64,000 bases of DNA from Verrucomicrobia bacterium IMCC26134. GTDB lineage: Bacteria > Verrucomicrobiota > Verrucomicrobiia > Opitutales > Opitutaceae. Under the pieces are notes generated by a model that was not told the origin of the DNA, did no database searches, and saw only the letters and a program-made list of their open reading frames with translations. Both the position numbers and the translations under genes were made by a program. This document shows, piece after piece, positions 35,588 through 44,095 of this stretch. Positions within the stretch are counted from its first letter, which is position 1. Every line of letters begins with the position of its first letter. The stretch covers positions 3,779,001-3,843,000 of the forward strand of contig CP011265.1 of assembly GCA_000972765.1 (NCBI GenBank). Direction: 5' to 3'.

Positions 35588-38500
35588 TCAGGCGGCGACT
35601 GCCTGTTTGCGCGCACTGCGACGACGGAAGAGTGCGAAACCGATCATGCCGAGACCGGCCATCGCGGCGTAGGTCGAGGACTCGGGGATGGCGGTGACGA
35701 CTAGATCGCCGGTGGACTGGGTGAAGACGTAGTGGAGATTGTTGACCAAGTCATCACCGGCCCAGATACCCAGCGTGTTGGTCAGCGGTTCGGCGATTGA
35801 ATAGGTGCCGCCGAAGGTGACGGCGCCGAAATCGCCCGCCTGGGTGCCATAGATGCCGAAGATATCGTAGGTCGTGCCGGCGACGGGCGTGTTGTCGAAG
35901 TTCATGGTCAGCGTGCCGCCGTAGGTCAGCAGACCGGCGACATCTACGGCGTCGTAGCCGTTGGCGTTGTCGACGCCGCGATCCGTGCCGTCGCCTTTGA
36001 CCTCAATCGTGGTGGTGCCGGCGAGGGTGAGGTTGCCGCTGAAGCTCAGGAGGCCGGGGCTGTTGCCGGGGGCGAGCGTGGCGCCTGCCTCAATGGTGGT
36101 TGGACCACTGATGGTGCCGTTGCCCTTCAGGGTGGCGCCAGTATTGATCGTGATCGCGCCACCGCCGAGGGTGCCGTTGACCGAGAGTATACCGCCTGTT
36201 TGCACGGTGGTCCCGCTAATCGTGCTGACGCTGGAGGAGATGGTGCTGTTCCCGCTGGAGAAGAGGGTGCCGAGGGATAGCGAACCGGTGATGGTGCCAC
36301 CGGAGACGGTGGTGTTGCCGTTCACGGTGCCGCTACCGTTGAGGATATTGCCTGCGCCGCCGACATCGATACCGCCGCCGAGGGTGCCGTTGACCGTGAA
36401 GGTGCCGTTGCCGATGGTGGTGCCACTCGCCACGTTTACGATCGAGCTGGCGTTGAGCGTATTGTTTCCGGTGGTGGTGAGGGTGCTGGCCAGACTGAGG
36501 GTGTTGCTTGCGCTGCCGATGGAGGCGTTGGAAGACAGGGTGACGGCGCCGCCGACGGTGCCCGATCCTCCGAGCTTGGCACTGGAGTTCACGTTGACCG
36601 GGCCGGTGGAGGCAGTCGAATTGCCGTTGATGAGAACATCGCCGGTGCTGATCGTGGTGTTACCTCCGTAGTTGTTGTCGCCGTTGAGGGTCAGGGTGCC
36701 GGTGCCGGTTTTATCCAGGGTGCGGGTTTGGTTTGCTCCGTTGAAAATCGCTCCAGTGACCGTGGTGTTTCCTGCGCCGGCGAAGGTTACACCGTTTCCA
36801 GCACCGGATGAACTGATGTCGAGGGTGCCACCAAAGAGGATACTGAGATTGGCGTCCGTATTGGTGATCGTGCGGCCCCCTGAAGATCCTGAGGTCACCG
36901 TGCTATTATTGCTAAAGGTCAGGGTGGTGGCGTTACCGCTGCTGGCGGTGAACTTCAAATTATTCAAGGTATAGGCGCCAAGGGTATAATTACCCGCGAC
37001 AGCTAAATCCACCGTGCCGGTATTGGCGTTTGCCGAAGCACCGGCTAGGGTAGCGGTCGTCGCCAAGGCATTCAGGTTGGATAGTTTTAGAACTGGTCCA
37101 TTCGCACCACTGAGCGTGAATAATCCGCCGGCGCTGTTTCCACCGCTGATGTTGAGGGTGCCATCTGAGATTGTGGTGCCGCCAGTATACGAGCTGGTGC
37201 CGGTGAGGGTGAGGGTGCCGGAGCCTATTTTGGTGAGCGAACGGGTGCCGCCCGATTCACCAACGCTTCCAAGGGTGATATTTCCTGCACCGATAGAGGT
37301 GTTAGCGGCCAAAGTGACCGCGCCGCTCAGGCTCGCAGCGGTGGCGCTGGTGTTGACCAAAGCGCTAGCCGAGCTGTTTCCTCCGGATAGTGAGAGGGCT
37401 TCTGCGCCAATAGCCTGTCCGTTCAGATCTAATACCGCTCCACTCGACACCGTGGTGCCGGTCGTGGTGGTGCCCAAGGCATTTACGTTGGCTAATTTGA
37501 GAGTGCCTGAAGAGACTAGGGTGGGCCCAGAGTAGGTGTTGTTACCGGCTAAGGTGACCACGCCGGTGCCTTGAGCGGTAAGGCCGTGGTTGAAACTGGT
37601 GCCGTTCGTGACCGGACCGGTGATGTTAAAGTTGCCTGCACCGGCGAGTTTAAGTGACGTGGCACCGGTGGCGTTATTCGAGAGGTTCATGCCCCCGATG
37701 ACCAGGGTGTTGCCCGTGCCGGTGCTGTTAGCGGTGATCGTGCGGCCAGTGCCGGTGTTGGTGTTATCAAGGCGACCAATGGTAAGGGTCGTTCCATTGC
37801 CTGCGAAGTTGATGGTTCTGCTGGTAGTTGCAGTCACAACGCCGGTTCCTAGGTTCAGGTCGTTGCTGCTGTTGCTGGAACTGGTGCCGAAGGTCAGTAA
37901 GTCATTCCATGTCCAGTTCTGGTTGCCGAGATTTGTCACGGCGGCTCCGCTGGTGTTATTGATCGTTCCGGCGGTGAGAGTGAGCGGGCCGGTCCCTAAA
38001 GCATTGGCATGGTTGATATTCAGGGTGCCGTTCGTGAGCGTGACACCACCTGCCGCAGCCGAGTTATTACCGCTCAGCGTCAGGACACCACCTACGGCGT
38101 TCATGGTCGTGAGGCCACTGTAGGTGTTGTTGCCAGAGAACACGGTGGTTCCGGTCGATGTGACAGTTACGGCACCTGCAGTGGACGCGCCTCCGTTTGC
38201 GATGACGCCGGCCATGGTTATATTTCCCAGACCAGACAACGTGACGGTGCGGCTAGTCCCACTGGTAGACAGGTTAAAACCGCTGTTAAAAACTAATGCA
38301 CCACCTGCCAGTGTGTTGCTAACACTACCGGGAGCCTGTGAGTTTGAAACAATGATATTAAATGTCTGGGTATTGCTCGAATTGTTAACGATTCCTGCGG
38401 TGCCGTTATAAGTCAGCGCCACGGTAGCGTTACCGGTAAAGGTATAGGCGTAGGCGTTGGCGGTAAACTGGAGGCCACTTACGCCACGGTTCGATGTTAA

Positions 38501-38791
38501 ATTAGGGCTGGTGAAGCTACCGTTGCCGAGATTGCTAAAGATGGCATTTTCTGGAGCAGCTGATGATGACGATTGCGGACCCAAATTAGTCGACCACGAG
38601 CTGTTCGATGTCCACGCGTTGCTGGTTCCGTTCCACGTATAATTCTGCGCCCAGGCGGAGGGCAGGGCAGTCAAAAGGGTGAGGACGGCGGCTGCGCCTA
38701 CTACCTTCGTAGAACTACAGTGTGCGGGCTTTAGGGTGGTGGACGGACGCGACGAAGAGCTGAACGGACGGGAGGTAGTTTGGGGAAGCAT
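35588..38791 (-). CDS. Passenger-repeat (PATR-like) surface protein with PEP-CTERM-like sorting signal
   Basis: The protein has 1067 residues. A long N-terminal region ends in a signal cleavage site near PSAWAQN (about residue 48). The body is made almost entirely of beta-strand repeats rich in Gly, Thr, Ser and Asn (GSGTLTLTGTSSYTGGTTIS; GTGTLTLNGDNNYGGNTTIS). These match autotransporter-associated passenger repeats. The C terminus has the three-part exosortase pattern: PESSTYA (variant of PEP), a hydrophobic stretch AAMAGLGMIGFALF and a basic RRRSARK tail. In PEP-CTERM systems the tail is cut and the protein released or anchored at the surface. No exosortase is encoded in the window. A terminator follows at 35533. 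A palindromic site lies 12 bases before the start codon. Confidence 0.82.
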   Translation of the reverse strand: MLPQTTSRPFSSSSRPSTTLKPAHCSSTKVVGAAAVLTLLTALPSAWAQNYTWNGTSNAWTSNSSWSTNLGPQSSSSAAPENAIFSNLGNGSFTSPNLTSNRGVSGLQFTANAYAYTFTGNATVALTYNGTAGIVNNSSNTQTFNIIVSNSQAPGSVSNTLAGGALVFNSGFNLSTSGTSRTVTLSGLGNITMAGVIANGGASTAGAVTVTSTGTTVFSGNNTYSGLTTMNAVGGVLTLSGNNSAAAGGVTLTNGTLNINHANALGTGPLTLTAGTINNTSGAAVTNLGNQNWTWNDLLTFGTSSSNSSNDLNLGTGVVTATTSRTINFAGNGTTLTIGRLDNTNTGTGRTITANSTGTGNTLVIGGMNLSNNATGATSLKLAGAGNFNITGPVTNGTSFNHGLTAQGTGVVTLAGNNTYSGPTLVSSGTLKLANVNALGTTTTGTTVSSGAVLDLNGQAIGAEALSLSGGNSSASALVNTSATAASLSGAVTLAANTSIGAGNITLGSVGESGGTRSLTKIGSGTLTLTGTSSYTGGTTISDGTLNISGGNSAGGLFTLSGANGPVLKLSNLNALATTATLAGASANANTGTVDLAVAGNYTLGAYTLNNLKFTASSGNATTLTFSNNSTVTSGSSGGRTITNTDANLSILFGGTLDISSSGAGNGVTFAGAGNTTVTGAIFNGANQTRTLDKTGTGTLTLNGDNNYGGNTTISTGDVLINGNSTASTGPVNVNSSAKLGGSGTVGGAVTLSSNASIGSASNTLSLASTLTTTGNNTLNASSIVNVASGTTIGNGTFTVNGTLGGGIDVGGAGNILNGSGTVNGNTTVSGGTITGSLSLGTLFSSGNSTISSSVSTISGTTVQTGGILSVNGTLGGGAITINTGATLKGNGTISGPTTIEAGATLAPGNSPGLLSFSGNLTLAGTTTIEVKGDGTDRGVDNANGYDAVDVAGLLTYGGTLTMNFDNTPVAGTTYDIFGIYGTQAGDFGAVTFGGTYSIAEPLTNTLGIWAGDDLVNNLHYVFTQSTGDLVVTAIPESSTYAAMAGLGMIGFALFRRRSARKQAVAA

Positions 38792-38802
38792 GACGGGGTG
38801 TC

Positions 38803-38816
38803 TTTATGATTATAAA
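38803..38816. promoter_or_regulatory. AT-rich palindrome upstream of the 35588-38791 gene
   Basis: Read on the minus strand, TTTATAATCATAAA matches TTnATAATTATnAA with one core mismatch. It lies between 12 and 25 bases before the start codon at 38791, a position that would block translation initiation or transcription if bound. It is the weakest of the five copies. Confidence 0.35.
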
Positions 38817-38957
38817 AAATGAGCTGACAATAAAATTCTTATCAAAAATTAGTAGACCGATTCTATCTATTAAAAAACAACCAGATCAGAGGTGATGGGT
38901 AGGGATTAGGGTGAGGAGGGGCTTAGCTCGGTGAGGCGCGAAAAGCTTGGGGCGCAT

Positions 38958-39659
38958 TTAAGGCGTGGGGGCGGTGAGCACGAGGTCGGTCAGGAAAAAG
39001 TGGGCGCCACGGGGAGCCAGGTCGGTGGCGATGCGGAGACGGGTCACTGCGTGGGCCTGTTGCAGAATGGTCGTGGTCGAGATGATGACGGCAGTGCCGT
39101 TTTTTTCGATGCGTCCGAGGCTGAGATTCAGATCCTCGTTGGAAGGGGAAAAATCCACGAAAAGATGGTCGGTGACACCGGCAGTCAGGGAGAAAGCGGT
39201 TTTCTCGCGATTACCTCCAGACCCCAAGAGAATGATCCCCTTCGAATCGACCTTGAGTTCGACGATACGCTCGACCTCGGCGGAGGCGTTGCCCTGGCCG
39301 AGGAAAATACCAAATTGGCCCACGTGGTCGCCCGCGACCGCAATACGGAAACTCAGCCTTCCGGCTTTGAGCGGTGGAAATTGCTGGCGCAGGCTGGCGG
39401 CCTTTTCAGTGGAGATGTCCCGGAGCTCCACCCACTTGGCGCCCTCGCGATCGACGATCACCGTGGAGATATCGGGATCCGGATTGGGAACTTGCCAGGG
39501 TTTGGGCGGAGCCTTGCCGATCTGCCAGATCTCAGGGCGGGCATTGGCCAGTAAATTGGCCGCTTTAAGGGGTGCGGCGGACTCCGCTGCGTGGAGGCCC
39601 GGCAAAGATATGCTCGCGAGCAGCGCGAGCATACGGAGATAGCGAAGGGGGTAGGGCAT
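38958..39659 (-). CDS. Secreted protein of unknown function, jelly-roll-like
   Basis: The protein has 233 residues. A signal peptide runs to about residue 24 (SLPGLHAAE). The rest alternates short hydrophobic beta-strand patterns (GRLSFRIAVAG, QFGIFLGQ, HLFVDFSPS, GAHFFLTDLVLT), as in concanavalin-type jelly rolls. I do not recognise a family or catalytic residues. It lies 116 bases downstream of the pseudopilin gene at 39776-40531 and before the PEP-CTERM passenger gene, all on the minus strand. An 11-base CGGACCGAACT block upstream of it (39675-39685) is repeated upstream of the pseudopilin gene (40568-40578). A glycan-binding or surface role is a guess. Confidence 0.6.
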   Translation of the reverse strand: MPYPLRYLRMLALLASISLPGLHAAESAAPLKAANLLANARPEIWQIGKAPPKPWQVPNPDPDISTVIVDREGAKWVELRDISTEKAASLRQQFPPLKAGRLSFRIAVAGDHVGQFGIFLGQGNASAEVERIVELKVDSKGIILLGSGGNREKTAFSLTAGVTDHLFVDFSPSNEDLNLSLGRIEKNGTAVIISTTTILQQAHAVTRLRIATDLAPRGAHFFLTDLVLTAPTP

Positions 39660-39775
39660 GAAAATCTGTGCGGACGGACCGAACTGGCGCGGGGAGGTAA
39701 CCGACGTGAGGGATAGGCGATCGAATATGGGCGCAGTATTTGGACCTTAGCTCGCTTTGTTCCTAGGCCAAGGAC

Positions 39776-40531
39776 TTAGTATTCCTTACCGTTCCAGACA
39801 GACTTACCGGTGTTGTCGTTGGGGCATGCGGTTTTTATGGCGTCGAGCGTAAACTTGGAGGTATGGCCATCAATGAAGAGGACGTTTATGCCCTCGCTAT
39901 GGCGAAAACTCATGGCGGTGCGGCTCGCGGCGGCAGCGGCCAAATCGGCCTGCGCTATTGTAAAGGTTGCTGCAGATCCGGTGGCTGCGGTGCTGTTAGC
40001 GTCTACCAGGGCATCAAGCAAGAGGAAGGTCTTTGAAGGGTTTTTGATGGCCTGAACCAGACGCGGTCCATTGGTGTTGGTGGGCAAAGCGGTGGCGACG
40101 GAGTTGCTATTTTCGAGCGCGTAAGTCGCGAAGTAGTGAATGTTGCTGCCGGTGGCTCCCGGAGTGGGTTGTATTTCCTCGGAGGGGCAAAGGAAGACCG
40201 GGTTGATGACGACGAGATTGGTAGTCGGGCGGGCGGGGATATAGGGCGTAAGCGCCTTCGCCCAATTCGAGCCAGAGCCTGCAACTCCATTGACGGCGTT
40301 ATTGGAGGCGCGGGGGTAATAACCCTTGTTGTCCTGGGGGTAGATGTTGAAAGCCATGCCGATCTGGCGGAGATTGGAAAGGCACTGCGCGCCCTTGGCG
40401 GTTTGCCGGACCTTGCCCACGGTCGGGATGATGATCGCGGCGAGGATGCCGATGATCGCAATGACCGTGAGGAGCTCGATGAGCGTGAAACCACGGGAAT
40501 GGGTGCGGGATGAAATGCGGTTGGAGTTCAT
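39776..40531 (-). CDS. Type II secretion/pilin-like protein with H-X9-DG motif
   Basis: The protein has 251 residues. The N terminus has a type IV prepilin leader: a basic leader ending in RG before FTLIELLTVIAIIGILAA, the hydrophobic helix that anchors pseudopilins, with Glu at the usual +5 position. The C-terminal part contains FRHSEGINVLFIDGHTSKF, in which nine residues separate His from Asp-Gly. This is the H-X9-DG motif that I know from large families of such proteins in Verrucomicrobiota and Planctomycetota. Their function is poorly known; a pseudopilus-like or surface role is assumed. It stands alone, without other secretion genes. A 25-nt element shared with the 30210 gene lies 202 bases before the start. 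Confidence 0.82.
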   Translation of the reverse strand: MNSNRISSRTHSRGFTLIELLTVIAIIGILAAIIIPTVGKVRQTAKGAQCLSNLRQIGMAFNIYPQDNKGYYPRASNNAVNGVAGSGSNWAKALTPYIPARPTTNLVVINPVFLCPSEEIQPTPGATGSNIHYFATYALENSNSVATALPTNTNGPRLVQAIKNPSKTFLLLDALVDANSTAATGSAATFTIAQADLAAAAASRTAMSFRHSEGINVLFIDGHTSKFTLDAIKTACPNDNTGKSVWNGKEY

Positions 40532-40708
40532 GGCGGATAGATTGGATAAAAATTAAGGGCGGATCGTCGGACCGAACTCCCGCGAGGGAATTATGCGGTG
40601 CCTGATTTACTCGGGATTAATCAGTGGATTTCCGGATGGGTGACAGAGGGCGAACGAGTCATGGCGGGGTGAGGGACTAGGATTAAGATACACGGAGCAG
40701 AATAAGTT

Positions 40709-40733
40709 TCAAGCGTGTATTGATAATTATTAA
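40709..40733 (-). promoter_or_regulatory. 25-nt conserved upstream element, copy 2
   Basis: On the minus strand TTAATAATTATCAAT, two variable bases and ACGCTTGA start 202 bases before the pseudopilin start at 40531. It agrees with copy 1 (30006-30030) at 23 of 25 positions, and the octamer TCTGCTCC recurs just downstream (40701-40694). The palindrome part is 40720-40733. No open reading frame of note lies in the 283-base gap between 40531 and 40815. Confidence 0.6.
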
Positions 40734-40814
40734 AGTGTGGTTCGATGCGGTTTCATTTCAATGCATTGAAGCTGGTTGGCCGGGTAAAGAAACAGGGGCG
40801 CGAGCAGGAGGTGG

Positions 40815-42968
40815 CTACTCGATGTCCAGATGCTCGCCGTCAAAGCGGACGATGTCAGTCAGGCCATCCGGTCGCGTGATCCGCAGGCTACCGTCGGTAG
40901 CGAGCAGGGTATCGACCCTCTTGGGGGGCTGGGAACCTCGTTCCGGCCAGAGCACGGCGAAGAGCAGATGGGAAGTGGCGGCGGATGCAGTCTGGGCGAG
41001 CAGATGACTTTGTTCGCTCCAGGAGTCGGTCGTGCCAAAACCGGCCGGGGCGCCGTCGGCGTATTTGGGGTCAACCGGGACATCGAAGGCGGCCTTGATT
41101 TTGGTCTTCCACTTTACCCCTGCGGGGGCAAGCAGGCGGGTGGTGAGGGTGGACCTGGCGCCGGTGATGAGCGCGGTGGCGGTGGCGGCGTCCCATGTGA
41201 TCGGGCGCTCGCCGTGGAGCAGCCAGGTAAGCTTTCCCGGAGTGGCAAGCTCGACGCGATCGCGGATGACGACGTAGCGCTGATCGATGAAAACAAGATC
41301 ACGGATGACGCTTTTCACGCGGCCGGAGGGCTGGAGGGATTGATACGCGGCGGTGGCGTCGCCGACGACCCAGGAGCGGCGCGTGTTTGTATCGAAGTGA
41401 GTGATACGACCGGCGGCGGCGCTGTCCTGCGGCTTTTGCCCGAGGCCGTCGATGAGCAGGGCGTTCTTTGACTTGGTCTGCCAGGTCCAGCCCTTGTGGT
41501 GGGGCGACCGGTGAAACTCGCGGTAGCCGGAGTTGATGGCGAGGTTCTCGCCATAGGCGTTGATCAGAAATGCGTTTTGGTCGGCGTGGCTGTGGCTGAA
41601 GGAGCCGTAGGAGCTGGATTTAAAAGTGACATGGATATCGTCATCCGGGCGGCCGAGGGCGCTATGGAGGGAAACCCAGCCCACATCGGCGAAGAAGCGA
41701 CAGGCGGGCAAGGGGGCGAGGGGTGTCGGGGTGGGGATGGGCAGGTGTGCGACGGTGAAGTTGCGGATTAGGAATTCCGCGGCGGTGGGGTAGGTGCGGT
41801 TCAGATTTTTGAGGCCGGTCTCGGCGGCGGGGGTCTGCTTGCTCAGGGCGAGGTTGGCGTAGGCCACGAGATGCCCATCCGACAGGACGCGGGAGAGATG
41901 CAGGAGGTATTCGGCCGAGGCGGGCTCCAGGTTGAATTTACCGGCGTTGGAAAGGTCGCCGAAGGCGGTGTGGCGGTAGGGCTGGACGTTGTAGATCTGG
42001 AAGTAAGGGGTTTGGCGCCAGAAGGCGGTGTGGTAGGCGAGGGGATCGCCGATGGCGATAAGCGCATCTTGAAAGACCGCGTGCTCCATCGTGCCGCGCC
42101 AGTAGGCGGCACCCTCGGCCCAACCGCCGTCGTCGCCGCCCCAGGCGGGGAAACGGTCGCGGTAGTAGGTGTAGGCGAGATTCCACCACTCGCGGCTTTG
42201 CCCGGGGAAATCGTCCCACAGGGCGAGGGCGGTGAGGCCGGTCATGGCCATGAACCGGATGGGGTGGGAGGAGGGTTTGCCGGCGAGGGAGTTGCGTTCG
42301 TTCTGCTCGACGCGACCGGCGCGGATCCAATCGACGGACTGTTTGCCGCGGACGCGGAAATGGGAGAGGATGGCGGCGCGCTCGGCGTCGGTGAATTGGT
42401 CGCGGATGAGGTCGTAGGCGAGGGGAAGTTTTCGCCAGAGGCGGAAGTGGGCCTCATCGTTGTAGTCGATGGACGTCGCGCCGAGGGAGCCGCCCTTCTT
42501 CCAGCCGGAGGAGTCGAGGCTCCAGGTGCAGGCTTTAAGGATGAACTCCTTGGCTTTTGCGAGGTAGCGGGGATCACCGGTGCCAACCCAAAGCAGGGCG
42601 CCGGCCTCGGCCACACCGCCGATCAGACCACAGGTATCCTGGTCGTCGCGCCAACGGTCCGCCTTGGCGGAGTCGCGGACCTCGGGCTCGGGGTCGCCAT
42701 AGGTGCGGGGTTCGGCGGGAAAGGAAAGAGAGAGATAATCGGCGTCGAAGTCGGAGCGGATTTTCTCAAAAGCGACACGTCCCTGGCCGGTGCCCACATA
42801 GGTGCGAAAGTCCTCTGCGCGGCCGGCCAGCACAAGGGTGCGCGGGGCCTTGGCGGGGACCAGGGAAGCGGGATCTTTTGCCGCAACGGATTGGGCCAGT
42901 ATTGCGGACCGGACCGGCAAAAGCAGCCCGCACAAGGCAAACAGAAGACAGCGCGCGCGGGATGACAT
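40815..42968 (-). CDS. Heparinase II/III-family polysaccharide lyase with DUF4962-like N-terminal domain
   Basis: The protein has 717 residues from the ATG at 42968, chosen over one 45 bases upstream because the signal peptide (LLFALCGLLLPVRSAILAQ) starts there. The N-terminal half is an alpha-toroid in the manner of DUF4962 (DDQDTCGLIGGVAEAGALLW; NERNSLAGKPSSHPIRFMAM; GWAEGAAYWRG). The C-terminal half is a heparinase II/III beta-sandwich with YGSFSHSHADQNAF, whose His residues fit the metal/active-site loop. These enzymes (PL12, PL15, PL17, PL21 and relatives) split uronic-acid polymers such as heparan sulfate, chondroitin or alginate oligomers. The exact family is not assigned. It lies 71 bases downstream of a 2-hydroxyacid dehydrogenase gene, probably in one transcript, on the strand opposite to the main lyase cluster. 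Confidence 0.82.
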   Translation of the reverse strand: MSSRARCLLFALCGLLLPVRSAILAQSVAAKDPASLVPAKAPRTLVLAGRAEDFRTYVGTGQGRVAFEKIRSDFDADYLSLSFPAEPRTYGDPEPEVRDSAKADRWRDDQDTCGLIGGVAEAGALLWVGTGDPRYLAKAKEFILKACTWSLDSSGWKKGGSLGATSIDYNDEAHFRLWRKLPLAYDLIRDQFTDAERAAILSHFRVRGKQSVDWIRAGRVEQNERNSLAGKPSSHPIRFMAMTGLTALALWDDFPGQSREWWNLAYTYYRDRFPAWGGDDGGWAEGAAYWRGTMEHAVFQDALIAIGDPLAYHTAFWRQTPYFQIYNVQPYRHTAFGDLSNAGKFNLEPASAEYLLHLSRVLSDGHLVAYANLALSKQTPAAETGLKNLNRTYPTAAEFLIRNFTVAHLPIPTPTPLAPLPACRFFADVGWVSLHSALGRPDDDIHVTFKSSSYGSFSHSHADQNAFLINAYGENLAINSGYREFHRSPHHKGWTWQTKSKNALLIDGLGQKPQDSAAAGRITHFDTNTRRSWVVGDATAAYQSLQPSGRVKSVIRDLVFIDQRYVVIRDRVELATPGKLTWLLHGERPITWDAATATALITGARSTLTTRLLAPAGVKWKTKIKAAFDVPVDPKYADGAPAGFGTTDSWSEQSHLLAQTASAATSHLLFAVLWPERGSQPPKRVDTLLATDGSLRITRPDGLTDIVRFDGEHLDIE

Positions 42969-43039
42969 TCGGGTAAGTAAGACGGGATGCGGCGGAACGT
43001 CAAAGGGCCGCATTTCGACGGGCGAGCGCCTGCGCAGGC

Positions 43040-44095
43040 TTACGAGCTAAGGTCGTAGAGGGCGGGGGTGACGATGGCCTCGAGCTGTCCGCCCGATACG
43101 TAGGAGCGGAGGTTGCACACCGCATGGGCCCCGGAATCCCGGCGGCGGTCGGTGGTGGGGCCGCTGAGATGGGGGGTGAGGGTGACATTGGGCAGGCTGC
43201 GGAGGGGGTGGTCGGCGGCGAGCGGCTCGACGGCAAAGACATCGATGCCGAAGAAGACCTTGCCTTCGCGGGCTACGCGCACGAGGCCGGCTTCGTCGAC
43301 CACCAGACCGCGACCGGTGTTCACAAACACGGAGCCGGGGCGGAGCAGGCGCAGCAGACTCTCGGTGATGATGCCTTTAGTATGGGGGTTGAGCGGAGCC
43401 AGCTCGACCACCACGTCGTTTTCGGAAAAGAGAGCCTCAAGGGTATCTACTTTTCGGATACCATAAGCTTGCTCCGACGCCGCATCCACGTCCGGGGCCA
43501 GCACACTGATATCGACGCCGAAAGGCGCCAGCAGTCCGATCAACTCGCGGGCAACCCGGCCAAAGCCATGTATGCCGACGCTCCGGCCAAAGAGTGACGC
43601 GGTCTCGGCTTCGCGGGTTTTCCAGGCGCCCTCCCGGTGCATGGCAAGGGCCCAGTGGGTCATGCGACGCAGCGATGCCAGGATGTGCATGAGCGCTCCC
43701 TCGGCCACGACGCGGGCGATCGAGCCGCCCCAGTTGGTGACGATCAACCCTTCTTCAATGTGACGGCGCGACAGCATACTGCGCACGGTTCCGGTCAGAT
43801 GGCAGACGTAGCGCAGCTTGGAAGGCAGCACGGCGGGGAGTGCGGGCGTGCGCCAGCCGGATACGATGATCTCTGGATTGACGTCGTTCAGAAGCTCGGC
43901 AAAGGCGGCGGCGTTTCCTCCCGCCGGATCAAATTCGGTGTAGCTGTTGGCGAAACCTTTCACCTCGCGCAACAAAGCCCCAGGTAGAAATTCGTGGGCA
44001 TCGAGCGGAGTGACCGCTAGCATCAGTGCTTCGGGCCGGACGATACTCTTGTGGGGACGAGTGGATACCGGGGGGTTGGAATCGAGAGCATTCAT
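43040..44095 (-). CDS. D-isomer-specific 2-hydroxyacid dehydrogenase (NAD-binding)
   Basis: The protein has 351 residues. A Rossmann motif GIHGFGRVAREL follows a substrate domain. Family marks are ELAPLNPHTKGII, FVNTGRGLVVDE (active-site Arg), GIDVFAVEPL (Glu) and LTPHLSGPT (His). It therefore reduces a 2-keto acid or oxidises a D-2-hydroxy acid with NAD(P)H. Relatives include phosphoglycerate and hydroxypyruvate reductases; the first ~25 residues are an unusual extension. Placed directly before a lyase gene, it may act on keto acids from unsaturated uronates, which is inference. A palindromic site lies about 200 bases upstream. Confidence 0.85.
   Translation of the reverse strand: MNALDSNPPVSTRPHKSIVRPEALMLAVTPLDAHEFLPGALLREVKGFANSYTEFDPAGGNAAAFAELLNDVNPEIIVSGWRTPALPAVLPSKLRYVCHLTGTVRSMLSRRHIEEGLIVTNWGGSIARVVAEGALMHILASLRRMTHWALAMHREGAWKTREAETASLFGRSVGIHGFGRVARELIGLLAPFGVDISVLAPDVDAASEQAYGIRKVDTLEALFSENDVVVELAPLNPHTKGIITESLLRLLRPGSVFVNTGRGLVVDEAGLVRVAREGKVFFGIDVFAVEPLAADHPLRSLPNVTLTPHLSGPTTDRRRDSGAHAVCNLRSYVSGGQLEAIVTPALYDLSS

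Noticed and set aside
31400..38700. CRISPR or tandem-repeat array in the repetitive stretches
   Set aside because: The repetition is at protein level (passenger beta-repeats) with variable nucleotide spacing; there are no identical repeats with uniform spacers.
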